Shown: piece by piece, positions 33,121 to 42,660 of the stretch
Layout of the letters: every line of letters starts with the position of its first letter
Position numbering within the stretch: position 1 is the stretch's first letter
The notes under the pieces: generated by a model
The model's input: the letters and a program-made list of their open reading frames with translations, nothing else
Database searches by the model: none
Told to the model about the DNA's origin: nothing
NCBI GenBank assembly: GCA_963682025.1
Contig: OY821520.1
Coordinates: 180,238,626 to 180,302,625, forward strand
DNA from: Cordilura impudica
Taxonomy: Eukaryota; Arthropoda; Insecta; Diptera; Scathophagidae
Direction: 5' to 3'
Length of the DNA stretch: 64,000 nucleotides
Translations under genes and position numbers: made by a program

Positions 33121-33125
33121 AATAG
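33121..33125. repeat. Target-site duplication (left) of BEL element
   Basis: aatag; identical to 42656-42660. Five bases fits BEL/Pao integration. Confidence 0.9.
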
Positions 33126-33741
33126 TGTTTAATTTATAGGAGACCCTAAATTTGCAAAGGGGTATACATATAAATAAGCCGAATGGGATTATCAGCTTGA
33201 CCAAGGGAGGTAAACGGGAATGTGGGGGAGTCTTAATTTAACAAAAAAAAACTTACATGATTTCCGAATATAATGAATGTTGAAACGTGCAGATGTGGTT
33301 ATAATTCAGGTAAAATTTATTTTTTCTCTTCACCACTTAAATTATTAATAATCTGGTTACAATGTTGTATGAATGTTGATATTCACTAAAATTGTATGAA
33401 TGTTGAAATTCGATGAATTTTATAAATGTTGTATGAATGTTGATTGTATGAATGTTGAAATTCGATGAATTTTATAAATGTTGTATGAATGTTGATTGTA
33501 TGAATGTTGATTGTATGAATGTTGAAATTCGATGAAAGCGGATGGGTGCTTCACGTGCTGAAGATGAAAGTCTATAAAAAAGGCAAATAGATTCCCTTCA
33601 TAGCCGGAAACTTCGTTAAAAAAAGGTAAAGCTAGAAAAAAGGCCGAGAAAAAACCAACTATTAAACACGGTTGTATGTAATTGTATTATTTATTAATTA
33701 TACACATTGAAAAACCAGGGGGGATGGTTATATGCTAAACA
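33126..33741 (-). repeat. 3' LTR of the BEL element
   Basis: 616 bp. The minus strand starts TGTTTAGC and ends TAAACA, giving palindromic TGTTTA...TAAACA ends. It contains a minisatellite of tgtatgaatgttga units at 33370-33525. Confidence 0.9.
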
Positions 33742-33779
33742 TCCTGGGCCCCTTGGTCTGTAAGACCAATATTTACGGT

Positions 33780-34427
33780 TTAAAGGCTTTTGGCCAGCTG
33801 CGTTAAAGCCCGGAGAGCTCCACGTAGTATGCGTCGAGGGCTAAGGGGTGCGTCGGGGTTCGCCCGAGAAATGGCTGGTGATTGGCGGTTGTCTGGTCGA
33901 GAGGACCTTTGTCGCCGAGAAGATCTTCGTTGGCGAGAAGGTCCCCGTTGTTGAGGTCGTCCACGGCGTGATTGTGGAGATTGCTGTTGGGATGGCGTGC
34001 GTTGGCGTTGTGTCGAAACCCGTCTATGCTGCAATTGTCGATCAGACGTTTGGGACACATTTTGGCGGTGACCTGAATGGAGCAGTGTATGGTGCGCCCA
34101 CCCACACCTTTGGCAGACGTCAGCCGACGAGCAATCTGTACTTCGATGCGACCGAGCCAAGCAGTTATCACAGTAACCATGTTGGCGTACAACTCGCCTA
34201 CGCCCTTCGACGCTCATGGCTAAAAATCTTTTACAAAAGCGTAGAGCGTGATAGCGTCTACACACCAAACACTGGTGGATATTTGGGTTCCTTGGTGCCC
34301 TGTGGAGTAAAATAAATATTAGTGCAAGAAGTAAATAGCTTATAAGAGAGTGCATATGGAAAGGGTAGGTGATCAACAGTGTTGTGGGAGTGGCTGAAAG
34401 AGTTATGGGTGTGAGTGTTAAGTGCAT
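33780..34427 (-). CDS. BEL ORF3: membrane-like N-terminus plus triple zinc-knuckle protein
   Basis: A 215-residue ORF after pol, where an env gene would lie. Residues about 26-42 are hydrophobic (MHSLISYLLLALIFILLH). Residues 53-117 hold three Cys/His modules: CX2CX3HX4C, CX2CX4HX4C and a final CX2C with HH and H. This 65-residue block aligns without a gap to residues 326-390 of the gag-pol product. The C-terminal 95 residues are R, Q and S-rich (QSRRGRPQQRGPSRQRRSSR), typical of nucleic-acid binding. The ATG at 34427 overlaps the pol stop (atgcacttaa). A strong acceptor (tattttactccacag) sits at 34300 just upstream of the zinc block, so a spliced form lacking the hydrophobic part is possible. 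Function unknown. Confidence 0.7.
   Translation of the reverse strand: MHLTLTPITLSATPTTLLITYPFHMHSLISYLLLALIFILLHRAPRNPNIHQCLVCRRYHALRFCKRFLAMSVEGRRRVVRQHGYCDNCLARSHRSTDCSSADVCQRCGWAHHTLLHSGHRQNVSQTSDRQLQHRRVSTQRQRTPSQQQSPQSRRGRPQQRGPSRQRRSSRRQRSSRPDNRQSPAISRANPDAPLSPRRILRGALRALTQLAKSL
34300..34315 (-). promoter_or_regulatory. Splice-acceptor-like site before the ORF3 zinc module
   Basis: Minus strand tattttactccacag followed by ggcacc: a pyrimidine-rich tract ending in CAG, directly upstream of codons for APRNPN and the first zinc knuckle. In the unspliced frame it reads through, so both forms are possible. Confidence 0.45.
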
Positions 34428-37400
34428 GAGTATGGAACATTTGTATCAATGGGGAGAATACAGAGTTTGACAATAGGCCTAGTGATAACGCCCGATTGAG
34501 TTTTTATTTCAGCCACGCGAACGAGTCCATCATGACCATCGTAAATTCTAACAATACGACCTAATCTCCATTCGTGGGGAGGGAGAAGATCGTCTTTCAC
34601 GACAACGAGCTGGCCGACTTTCACATTTTCCTCTTGATGTTGCCATTTGTATCTACGTTGGAGTTCCTTTAGGTATTCGTCCTTCCAACGTTGGGCAAAT
34701 TGATGGTGGAGGGATTTCAGTCTTTCCCAACGGTCTCTTAGAGATTTAGAGTCAGTGGGAGCTTCGGGAGGTGCTAAAAGTGGAGCCCCGATTAGGAAAT
34801 GGCCGGGAGTGAGAGCTAAGAGTTCGGTAGGGTCATCTGTCATTGGCGAAAGGGGTCGGGAATTCAATACGGACTCGATTCGACTCAAAAGGGTTGTGAA
34901 TTCCTCAAAAGTGAACTTCTGATTCTGAGCCACTTTCCTAAAATGAGTTTTAAAGGATTTCACACCGGCCTCCCATAGCCCGCCCATATGAGGGGCATTG
35001 GGGGGTATGAAGGACCACTGAAAACCGTGAGATACATATTTTTCGGCTATATCCTTCGAGGCTGTTTTGAGAAATTCCTCGAACTCATGGGAAAGAGCAT
35101 GGTCAGCGCCTACGAAATTTGTTCCGTTATCGGACATCAATTTTCGAGGTAGTCCACGGCGGGCAACAAATCTGGTGAAAGCAGCTTGGAACGAACCAGA
35201 GGTTAGGTCAGAACATAGCTCGAGATGTAGAGCTTTAGTGCTAAAACAAACGAATAAACACACGTAACTTTTGTGATATGGAGCATTTCGGAGTATGGAC
35301 GTTTTCGTTGCGAACGGACCGGCAAAGTCTACTCCTGAGAAGGAGAATGGGAGAGAATAAGTGCTTCTGTCTAGGGGAAGGGCAGCCATCATTTGAGATT
35401 GCATCTTTTGTTTATAAATAACGCACACTTTGCAGCCTTTGATGCATTTTTTGATGGCAGATTTTAACCTTGAGATATAATATTCATTCCGTATAGCTCT
35501 TAGCATGAGATTATGCTCGGCGTGCATAAGGAGATTATGCGTAAATGAAACCAAAAGTTCGCAATACTTTGATTTCACCGGAATTATAACGGGATATCGT
35601 TCGTTATAAGAAATAGCAGAGTTAGAGATTCTGCCATTGGCTCTGATAATGCCATGATTATCTAAGAAGGGATTAAAGGGGAACAGATGACTCGTCTTCG
35701 CTACGATCTTCGAATTTTGAAGAGATTCATATTCCTTGAAAAAGTGTGCCTTTTGTGTGAGAGAAATTAAACGATTTTTCACCTTGAGAAATTCATGGTG
35801 CCCGATTGAAGGAGATTCAAACGTGATTTTGGGGTTTAATGTTTTCGAGGTTTTAGAGAAAAATCTGAACACATACGCGATGACTCTAATGGCCCTGTCC
35901 CACTTTGAGAATCGGTCTAAAATATCGTCTTCTACTACTAATGTGTGAAAAACTTCAATTTTTCTTGCTTCGGGGCAATTTTCGTAACTAACTATGGACT
36001 TTGGCCATTCTTCGGGATCTTTTTGAAGCCAAGTCGGCCCATGCCACCAGAGGGAGTTGTTAAGAAGATCTTGAGGGCTGCAACCGCGTGAACCTATATC
36101 CGCAGGATTGTCAGCTGACCTTACGTGACGCCAGGAAATGTTACCTACGTTTCTAATTATCTCGGCCGCTCGATTGGCCACGTATGTTTTCCACATACAT
36201 GGAGGCTTTTCTAACCAGCCCAACACGATCGAAGAGTCGCACCAGAGATAAATATCGTAGTTATGAATCGGTAACGATGAGATAATCTTCTTGACTAATT
36301 TGGAAAGCAGAACTGCACCGCAGAGTTCTAGTCGGGGAAGACTGACCGGGTCGATTGGAGCCACTTTACCTTTAGTGGCCAACAGATGGGAGGAAACTGT
36401 ATCTTCGTTCATTATGCGGAGGTACACCGTGGCACAGTAAGCCTTTTCTGAGGCGTCACAAAAACCGTGAAGTTGGGTTAATCTTCTGGGGGCGAAATTA
36501 ACCCAGCGGCATATTTTCAGTTGGGATATAGAGCTTAAATTTTCGACAAATTGGTTCCATTTTGCTAAAGTGTGAGGTCTTACACATTCATCCCACTCAT
36601 TTCCTTCGAGCCACAGCTGCTGCAACAAGATTTTTGCTGTCATTAAGACTGGAGAGATCCAGCCAGCTGGGTCGAAAAGTTTTGAAACTGTGGATAAAAT
36701 TTTTCTCTTGGTAATGGAATCAGCGGGATCTGGAGCTTCAACTGTATATGAGAAACAGTCGGACAGAGCATTCCATTGAATACCAAGCGTTTTGATAGAG
36801 CTTGTTTCCTGGAATTTAAGGAAATCAGTATCAAGAATATCGTTTTGGGAAACAGAGGCTAAAATTTCGGAACAATTTGAGGTAATTTTCTTAAGGGGAA
36901 ATCCTGCTGATTTGAGGACAGCAATTACTTGGGTTAAAGAGTCGAGAGAGGATGGAATGTCGTGGGATCCCGAGAGTATGTCATCTACATAAGTTTCATT
37001 TTTCAAGATGTGAGAAGCTTGAGGGTAAGTACTTTCAGAGTCATTGGCCAATTGAATAAGGGTTCGAATTGCCAAATATGGAGCACAGTTTACCCCGAAA
37101 GTAACGGTGTTGAGGGAGAAATCTTGTATGGGACCGTTCGAATGTTGGCGAAACACAATTCGTTGAAATTGGGAGTCCTCGTCGTTAACGAGAATTTGGC
37201 GATACATCTTCTCTATATCACCATTAAAAACATATTTATATAGCCGCCAATTTAGAATTAAGGTCATTAAGTCAGATTGCATTGTGGGGCCGACATGGAG
37301 AATATCGTTAAGTGAATTGCCTGTGCTTGTTCGTTTTGAGGCATTAAAAACTACCCTCACTTTCGTGCTTTGACTCTGGGGTTTTATTACCGCATGGTGG

Positions 37401-39628
37401 GGCAAATAAAAGGAGCGATATGAATCAGGACAATATATTTCTTTACTTGTGGTGGGTTTCATATGGTTGAGTGTGAGATACTCATTTAAAACTTTGTTGT
37501 AGGTTTCTGCCAATTCCGGTTTAGCTCTCAAAGTTTTTTCGGATGAAATGTATTGTGATATTGCCTTAGATCGAGATGATCCGAGAGGCAAATTATGTGG
37601 AAAGGAGGCCTTGAAGGGAAGTTTTACAATGTACCGCCCGTCAGAGTTACGGGTGGTCGTTTTCGAATACACTGATTCACAGAATTCATCTTCTTTTGAC
37701 AGTGGCCGTGCAAGAGATATTTCTTCTTGTTCCCAAAACATCCGTAACTGTGCTCCAATTGGATCTTCTGAGATTTCATTAGCTTGAATCGAAAATGAGA
37801 ACACTGATTCTGTTGAGACAGGCCCGCTTATAATCCAACCAAATATGGTGGATTGTGCCAGAAGGGAATTACAGACATTTTTAACACCATTCAGAAGGAT
37901 ATCTGGTAAAATGTTACTGCCGAGCAACAAGTCCACGTGGGCTGGGGCATGAAAGTCCGGGTCAGCTAAATCAAGTTCACGAATTTGATCAATCGGGAGA
38001 GCTGTGTGTGACATGGAGAAACTAGGTAACAATCGGGTTATCTTCGGGACTACTATAGCCTCAACATATACCCGACGACTATGCTTTGGGGAACACAAAG
38101 TTAATTTGCACACGGAGTTAGAATTTCCCACTATATTACCACCTATTCCCCGAATCTGAAAATTTTTCGCTTCTGTGGGAAGTATGAGCTGCTGTACAAG
38201 TTTTTTAGAAATAAAGGTTTTCTCAGACCCTTGATCTAAAAAAGCTCGAGCGTTAAAATTATCTCCCTTATGAGAAATTTGCACCAAAGCTGTAGGAAGC
38301 AATGTATGTTCTATGGAGTTTGTGCTGACACTCGAAGCGAAATGGGTTGAAGCTTGGGTAAAAGATCTCGTGGGGCCCTGCTTTGACGTACTTGGTCCAT
38401 CATTATAAGTGTGAGATGGTGTTATTTCCCCCGCGGGAGAAGGGTTGGGTTTAAAAAAATGTAGAAGTGAATGATGGTTCTTTTTGCAATGTGAGCAAGT
38501 GAATTTACTAGTACAGCTTTTCCGCAAATGAGTATAAGAAAGACAGTTCAGGCAAATTCTGTTTTTTGAAACGAAGTCATATCTGGCTTGGGGATTCAAG
38601 TCTTTGAATTTGGGACAAATTTTTAGCGAATGATTAGCATTACAAACTTTACAGGGAAATTGGGAATTGCTTTCTGTATTAAATGTGTTAATTTCAACTT
38701 CTGGTTTTTTCCGAGAAGAAGATTTAACCCCTTGAATGCTATTTAACCGCTCGACCACTTCATAACGGTTTGATAAGAATGAGTCCATTTCATCCCACTT
38801 TGGAAGATCTTTATGGGACTTGAGAGATTGTTCCCATAGTGATAATGTCTCATGTGGAAGCTTGGTGGAGCACAAATATATAATGATGGGATCCCAGTCT
38901 ACTGTCGAAATATTCTGGGCTTTTAGAGCTGATAAACAGTCATTTATTGTGGTCTGAATTTCTTGTAGGGATTCGCTACTTTCCGAACTAATTTGACGAA
39001 GGTTGAGGAGAATTTTCAGTTGATTATCAACTAGAATGCGTTTATTTTCATAACGGCATCTTAAAGCTTCCCATGCTAAAACAAAGTTTTCGCCACATAG
39101 CTTATATTTTTTAATAATTCCTCCCGCTTGACCGCGCACCTTAAGTCTAAGGTGATATAACTTTTGTACAGAGGACAGCTTCGGGTGGTCTATGTACACC
39201 GCGGTAAACATATCGCGGAAGGAGGGCCATTCTTCGTAACCGCCGTAGAAGATTTCTGTATCACACGGTGGGACCTTGATGGAACAAAAATCATTGTTAG
39301 AGGGATTAACTGACGGATCTGATTCGTTGGGAGCTATGGGAACTAAAAGGGATTTTTGCAAGTCTAGAATTGTTGCTTTGCATTTGTGAAATGACTTAGT
39401 GCAAACACTGTATTTACCTCTAGCTGCCTGTAAAAATCCTTTTTCACACATACTCTCTGAAAGCACGCCGAGAGATCTATAACTTTGTTGAAGATTTGCC
39501 CACCGATCGTTAAGATCCTGAAGGTTAACTTCGAGCATGGTATCTGTGAGTTCTTCAACAGGGGTGTTGTCGAACTCTGAGCAAAACGTGACCAAGTCAT
39601 CTGAGTCGAAAATAAATTGATCAGCCAT
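34418..39628 (-). CDS. BEL/Pao gag-pol polyprotein, intact
   Basis: 1736 residues, one uninterrupted frame. Gag: N-terminal helical part, DUF1759-like region (about 120-290; EEWPSFRDMF), three zinc knuckles (326-390). Aspartic protease with LDQGSEKTF (about 464-472). RT with VRVVFNASKR, FNGDIEKMYRQI and the catalytic YVDD (880-883). RNase H with Asp1058 (FCDAS), Glu1101 (RLELC) and Asp1131 (WCDSS). Integrase with an HHCC zinc site (about 1364-1402) and catalytic Asp1434, Asp1500 (SDNGTNF) and Glu1553 (LWEAG). DUF5641-like C-terminus (about 1630-1725; PPHEWRLGRIVRIYDG). The start ATG at 39628 is the first in frame. Every catalytic residue expected of the family is present. Confidence 0.95.
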   Translation of the reverse strand: MADQFIFDSDDLVTFCSEFDNTPVEELTDTMLEVNLQDLNDRWANLQQSYRSLGVLSESMCEKGFLQAARGKYSVCTKSFHKCKATILDLQKSLLVPIAPNESDPSVNPSNNDFCSIKVPPCDTEIFYGGYEEWPSFRDMFTAVYIDHPKLSSVQKLYHLRLKVRGQAGGIIKKYKLCGENFVLAWEALRCRYENKRILVDNQLKILLNLRQISSESSESLQEIQTTINDCLSALKAQNISTVDWDPIIIYLCSTKLPHETLSLWEQSLKSHKDLPKWDEMDSFLSNRYEVVERLNSIQGVKSSSRKKPEVEINTFNTESNSQFPCKVCNANHSLKICPKFKDLNPQARYDFVSKNRICLNCLSYTHLRKSCTSKFTCSHCKKNHHSLLHFFKPNPSPAGEITPSHTYNDGPSTSKQGPTRSFTQASTHFASSVSTNSIEHTLLPTALVQISHKGDNFNARAFLDQGSEKTFISKKLVQQLILPTEAKNFQIRGIGGNIVGNSNSVCKLTLCSPKHSRRVYVEAIVVPKITRLLPSFSMSHTALPIDQIRELDLADPDFHAPAHVDLLLGSNILPDILLNGVKNVCNSLLAQSTIFGWIISGPVSTESVFSFSIQANEISEDPIGAQLRMFWEQEEISLARPLSKEDEFCESVYSKTTTRNSDGRYIVKLPFKASFPHNLPLGSSRSKAISQYISSEKTLRAKPELAETYNKVLNEYLTLNHMKPTTSKEIYCPDSYRSFYLPHHAVIKPQSQSTKVRVVFNASKRTSTGNSLNDILHVGPTMQSDLMTLILNWRLYKYVFNGDIEKMYRQILVNDEDSQFQRIVFRQHSNGPIQDFSLNTVTFGVNCAPYLAIRTLIQLANDSESTYPQASHILKNETYVDDILSGSHDIPSSLDSLTQVIAVLKSAGFPLKKITSNCSEILASVSQNDILDTDFLKFQETSSIKTLGIQWNALSDCFSYTVEAPDPADSITKRKILSTVSKLFDPAGWISPVLMTAKILLQQLWLEGNEWDECVRPHTLAKWNQFVENLSSISQLKICRWVNFAPRRLTQLHGFCDASEKAYCATVYLRIMNEDTVSSHLLATKGKVAPIDPVSLPRLELCGAVLLSKLVKKIISSLPIHNYDIYLWCDSSIVLGWLEKPPCMWKTYVANRAAEIIRNVGNISWRHVRSADNPADIGSRGCSPQDLLNNSLWWHGPTWLQKDPEEWPKSIVSYENCPEARKIEVFHTLVVEDDILDRFSKWDRAIRVIAYVFRFFSKTSKTLNPKITFESPSIGHHEFLKVKNRLISLTQKAHFFKEYESLQNSKIVAKTSHLFPFNPFLDNHGIIRANGRISNSAISYNERYPVIIPVKSKYCELLVSFTHNLLMHAEHNLMLRAIRNEYYISRLKSAIKKCIKGCKVCVIYKQKMQSQMMAALPLDRSTYSLPFSFSGVDFAGPFATKTSILRNAPYHKSYVCLFVCFSTKALHLELCSDLTSGSFQAAFTRFVARRGLPRKLMSDNGTNFVGADHALSHEFEEFLKTASKDIAEKYVSHGFQWSFIPPNAPHMGGLWEAGVKSFKTHFRKVAQNQKFTFEEFTTLLSRIESVLNSRPLSPMTDDPTELLALTPGHFLIGAPLLAPPEAPTDSKSLRDRWERLKSLHHQFAQRWKDEYLKELQRRYKWQHQEENVKVGQLVVVKDDLLPPHEWRLGRIVRIYDGHDGLVRVAEIKTQSGVITRPIVKLCILPIDTNVPYSCT

Positions 39629-42039
39629 ATTGGGAAAAATTTAAATGAACTATTTGGGAATTCAAATATCAAGAATACTTAAATTGACCGAAATGGGAAT
39701 TCAATTGCCGAGAATAATTGAATTGAGAAAATAGATAAATTAAAACGAATTATAATTATATGTAAAAAAAAATTATAATAATTCTGATTTTATGTCGTTT
39801 TGTAATGAGGATTGAAAGATTTAAGAAGTGTGATTTTTGGTATTTGGGAACCTCTGTTTTTTTTTTTTCTTAAGGTTTTGTTTGATTTTGTTTTTGAAGG
39901 GACGAAAAAAAATTTTTTGTATATCTTATACGTATAATTATATGTGATTTTTAAATCAAAGTATATTTTGATTTTGTTCAAAATCCCAAAAAATTTTGTC
40001 CGTATATTTTATTTCAAATATTGCGAGAAGATGTTGTAAACGAAACAAACTGAAGTTAAGCGAAATTTTTAATAAAATAATTTTCGATTTTATTTTGTAT
40101 TTTCCTCACATGTGTAACAATAAATTCCAAGGTAGAAATGATGTATTTTTAACGTTGTATTGTAAGCGAAAAAGTATGTTCTGTTATCTTCTATCAATAT
40201 TTTTTTTTTTTTAATTTAATTTTAATTTGCATATACAAATAAAATATATGCGATACTGTTCCTGTTGTTAAACGAATGAGGATTGCTTTTACACTATCGG
40301 TAAGCGCTGTACAAATCCACTGTACAAATGTCCACTCAATGTCCGTTCTACAAAAGGGTCCAAATATCTATAAATTCTATTTATATTTATATAAATAATA
40401 TGGATGACCCGAGAGTGTACAGGTTGGGAACCTATGGTTTGTTCGTGACGAAAAAGAATGGGGTTAATTATATATATATAACGTTTCGCGCTGATTTTTA
40501 TAATTTAATTATATTTCAATATTTTTTTTTTTTTAATTAAACTTTGAAAAAGTCATTATTTTTGCTTTGTTATATTTTTTTACATGTATGTACATGTGTG
40601 TGAGATCGTGAAGTTAGTGGTAAGTGTATTTTTGTTTATTAAACTATAATTTTTGTGACTTACGATCTCGTTGAGAAACGTTGATAAAGTGTTGTATACG
40701 CTACGCAGCCGTCGCTTGTCGCTTGTAGCTGCTGTTGCGGTTTAGCTGGTTTGGTAAAATTCTGTAATATTCTCCTTAAAAATTCTTGTTTGTTATATAC
40801 GCTGTACTATGTCGAGGTGTAGCCAAGCAGAACTTAAATTTTCCCGGTTGTTTGGTAAAGAATTCAACTTCTATAAATGGCAAAACTTAAGTACCAAAAT
40901 AAAACTTTGTAGAATTAAACTTTGCTATCTGTCTCCGCAGCAACAACACCAAACTGCAATTGCAACAATCAATTTTTTTTTTTTTATCTTTTTTCACAAA
41001 CTTCCTTATCAATTTTAAGTTAAATTTCAATAATTTGCAGGTGATTTCCAAGTTTACTATTACCGAATCAAATCGTGGCCGACCACATCTACTAATTTTC
41101 TACGGAAAGTTATTATTTATTGGTTTCTTTTTCGGTAAAACCACACAATCAAACTTTGTTAAAGTAAACGCCGTATAAATCATTCAGTTACACGTTTAAG
41201 TTCATTAAAATTAGTTTTGAAATATACGTCACTTTATAAATTTCGACCAAAAAAAAAAAAAAATACCCACGGTCTCAAAAGCAATGATTGTCTTGAATGA
41301 CCTCCACGCTGATGTTTGTTTTTCTGCACTTTTCCTATCGTTTTAACTTGTATTGCTTTATTTAATTATTGACACTTTCATTCTTTTTCTCTTTACTACG
41401 GTGGGTTTTTTTTGTTTTATTTTTCCCTTTTTTCCAGTGGTGAAAACCGGCACAAGCTATTTTGAGGAATTCAGTAACTTTTTTTGTTATGTTTTCAGGT
41501 TATGTTTCCTTTCCACAATTTTATTTTTTGTATATGTATATTTTTTAATTAATGTAGCACTTTACCGTATACAGAACTTCGTTCAGTTAATTTCCATATG
41601 CAATGATACATATGTTTATAACGTTTTGGAGTCGTATTTTATAGGTATATTAAATATTTTATTTTGCCTTCTCTTTTTCAACAATTAATTTCAAGCGTTC
41701 TCATAAAATTTCCTTTCGGTTTTATAAAAATCAATTTAATTTCATCACTTCGCGACTTCGTTTTAATAAGTAAAAATGCTGATCAACAGCTTCGTGTCTT
41801 TTTATGTTATGTTTTGTGTTTCAACGTTGTCACCCCTGTTCACATTTATATTCAGCGATTTAACAGAGTTGTTGTTTGCAATGAATTGTGGTGAATAGTA
41901 TTATAGAGGTAGATGTATAAATTGGGAATTTATTTTGGGAATGGGGAAGTAATTTATAATTTATTAAATTTGGTTATTTGCAATTAAAAAATTATGTTAA
42001 AATTTTCCATTTTCTGGTTCAAAAATTTTCGAAGGACCA
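39629..42039 (-). other. Long leader of the BEL element
   Basis: 2.4 kb between 5' LTR and gag ATG, A-rich on the sense strand and without a long sense ORF. A donor-like gatcgtaagtca occurs on the minus strand near 40655. Multiple upstream ATGs would hinder scanning, so splicing or internal initiation is likely needed. The primer-binding-site candidate is at 42022-42039. Confidence 0.6.
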
Positions 42040-42655
42040 TGTTTAATTTATAGGAGACCCTAAATTTGCAAAGGGGTATACATATAAATAAGCCGAATGG
42101 GATTATCAGCTTGACCAAGGGAGGTAAACGGGAATGTGGGGGAGTCTTAATTTAACAAAAAAAAACTTACATGATTTCCGAATATAATGAATGTTGAAAC
42201 GTGCAGATGTGGTTATAATTCAGGTAAAATTTATTTTTTCTCTTCACCACTTAAATTATTAATAATCTGGTTACAATGTTGTATGAATGTTGATATTCAC
42301 TAAAATTGTATGAATGTTGAAATTCGATGAATTTTATAAATGTTGTATGAATGTTGATTGTATGAATGTTGAAATTCGATGAATTTTATAAATGTTGTAT
42401 GAATGTTGATTGTATGAATGTTGATTGTATGAATGTTGAAATTCGATGAAAGCGGATGGGTGCTTCACGTGCTGAAGATGAAAGTCTATAAAAAAGGCAA
42501 ATAGATTCCCTTCATAGCCGGAAACTTCGTTAAAAAAAGGTAAAGCTAGAAAAAAGGCCGAGAAAAAACCAACTATTAAACACGGTTGTATGTAATTGTA
42601 TTATTTATTAATTATACACATTGAAAAACCAGGGGGGATGGTTATATGCTAAACA
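42040..42655 (-). repeat. 5' LTR of the BEL element
   Basis: Identical by eye to 33126-33741. It should hold the promoter and start site. A GTAAGT donor-like motif occurs on the minus strand near 42165-42170 (plus strand acttacatgat). It is followed on the transcribed strand by the primer-binding-site candidate and leader. Confidence 0.9.
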
Positions 42656-42660
42656 AATAG

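Larger units (their letters stand above)
33126..42655 (-). mobile_element. Intact BEL/Pao LTR retrotransposon
   Basis: A 9530-bp element on the minus strand. The two 616-bp LTRs (33126-33741, 42040-42655) look identical base for base. A 5-bp target duplication aatag flanks it. A primer-binding-site candidate (cgaaggacca on the plus strand, 42030-42039) abuts the 5' LTR. It has a 2.4-kb leader, an uninterrupted gag-pol ORF with all catalytic residues, and a further ORF before the 3' LTR. The absence of LTR divergence and the open ORFs mean recent insertion; it is potentially active. It lies inside a LINE. Confidence 0.9.

Noticed and set aside
33360..33530. CRISPR-like spaced repeats
   Set aside because: This is a eukaryotic minisatellite within an LTR. 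Spacers are not unique, there are no cas genes, and the same array is present in both LTRs.
33848..34315. 155-residue plus-strand ORF
   Set aside because: It lies exactly antisense to the BEL ORF3 zinc module, whose Cys/His pattern matches the element's own gag; the plus-strand frame has no motif.
41353..41688. 111-residue very hydrophobic plus-strand ORF
   Set aside because: It is the antisense of the A-rich BEL leader. T-rich DNA translates into Phe/Leu/Ile runs, and no membrane-protein family or start context supports it.
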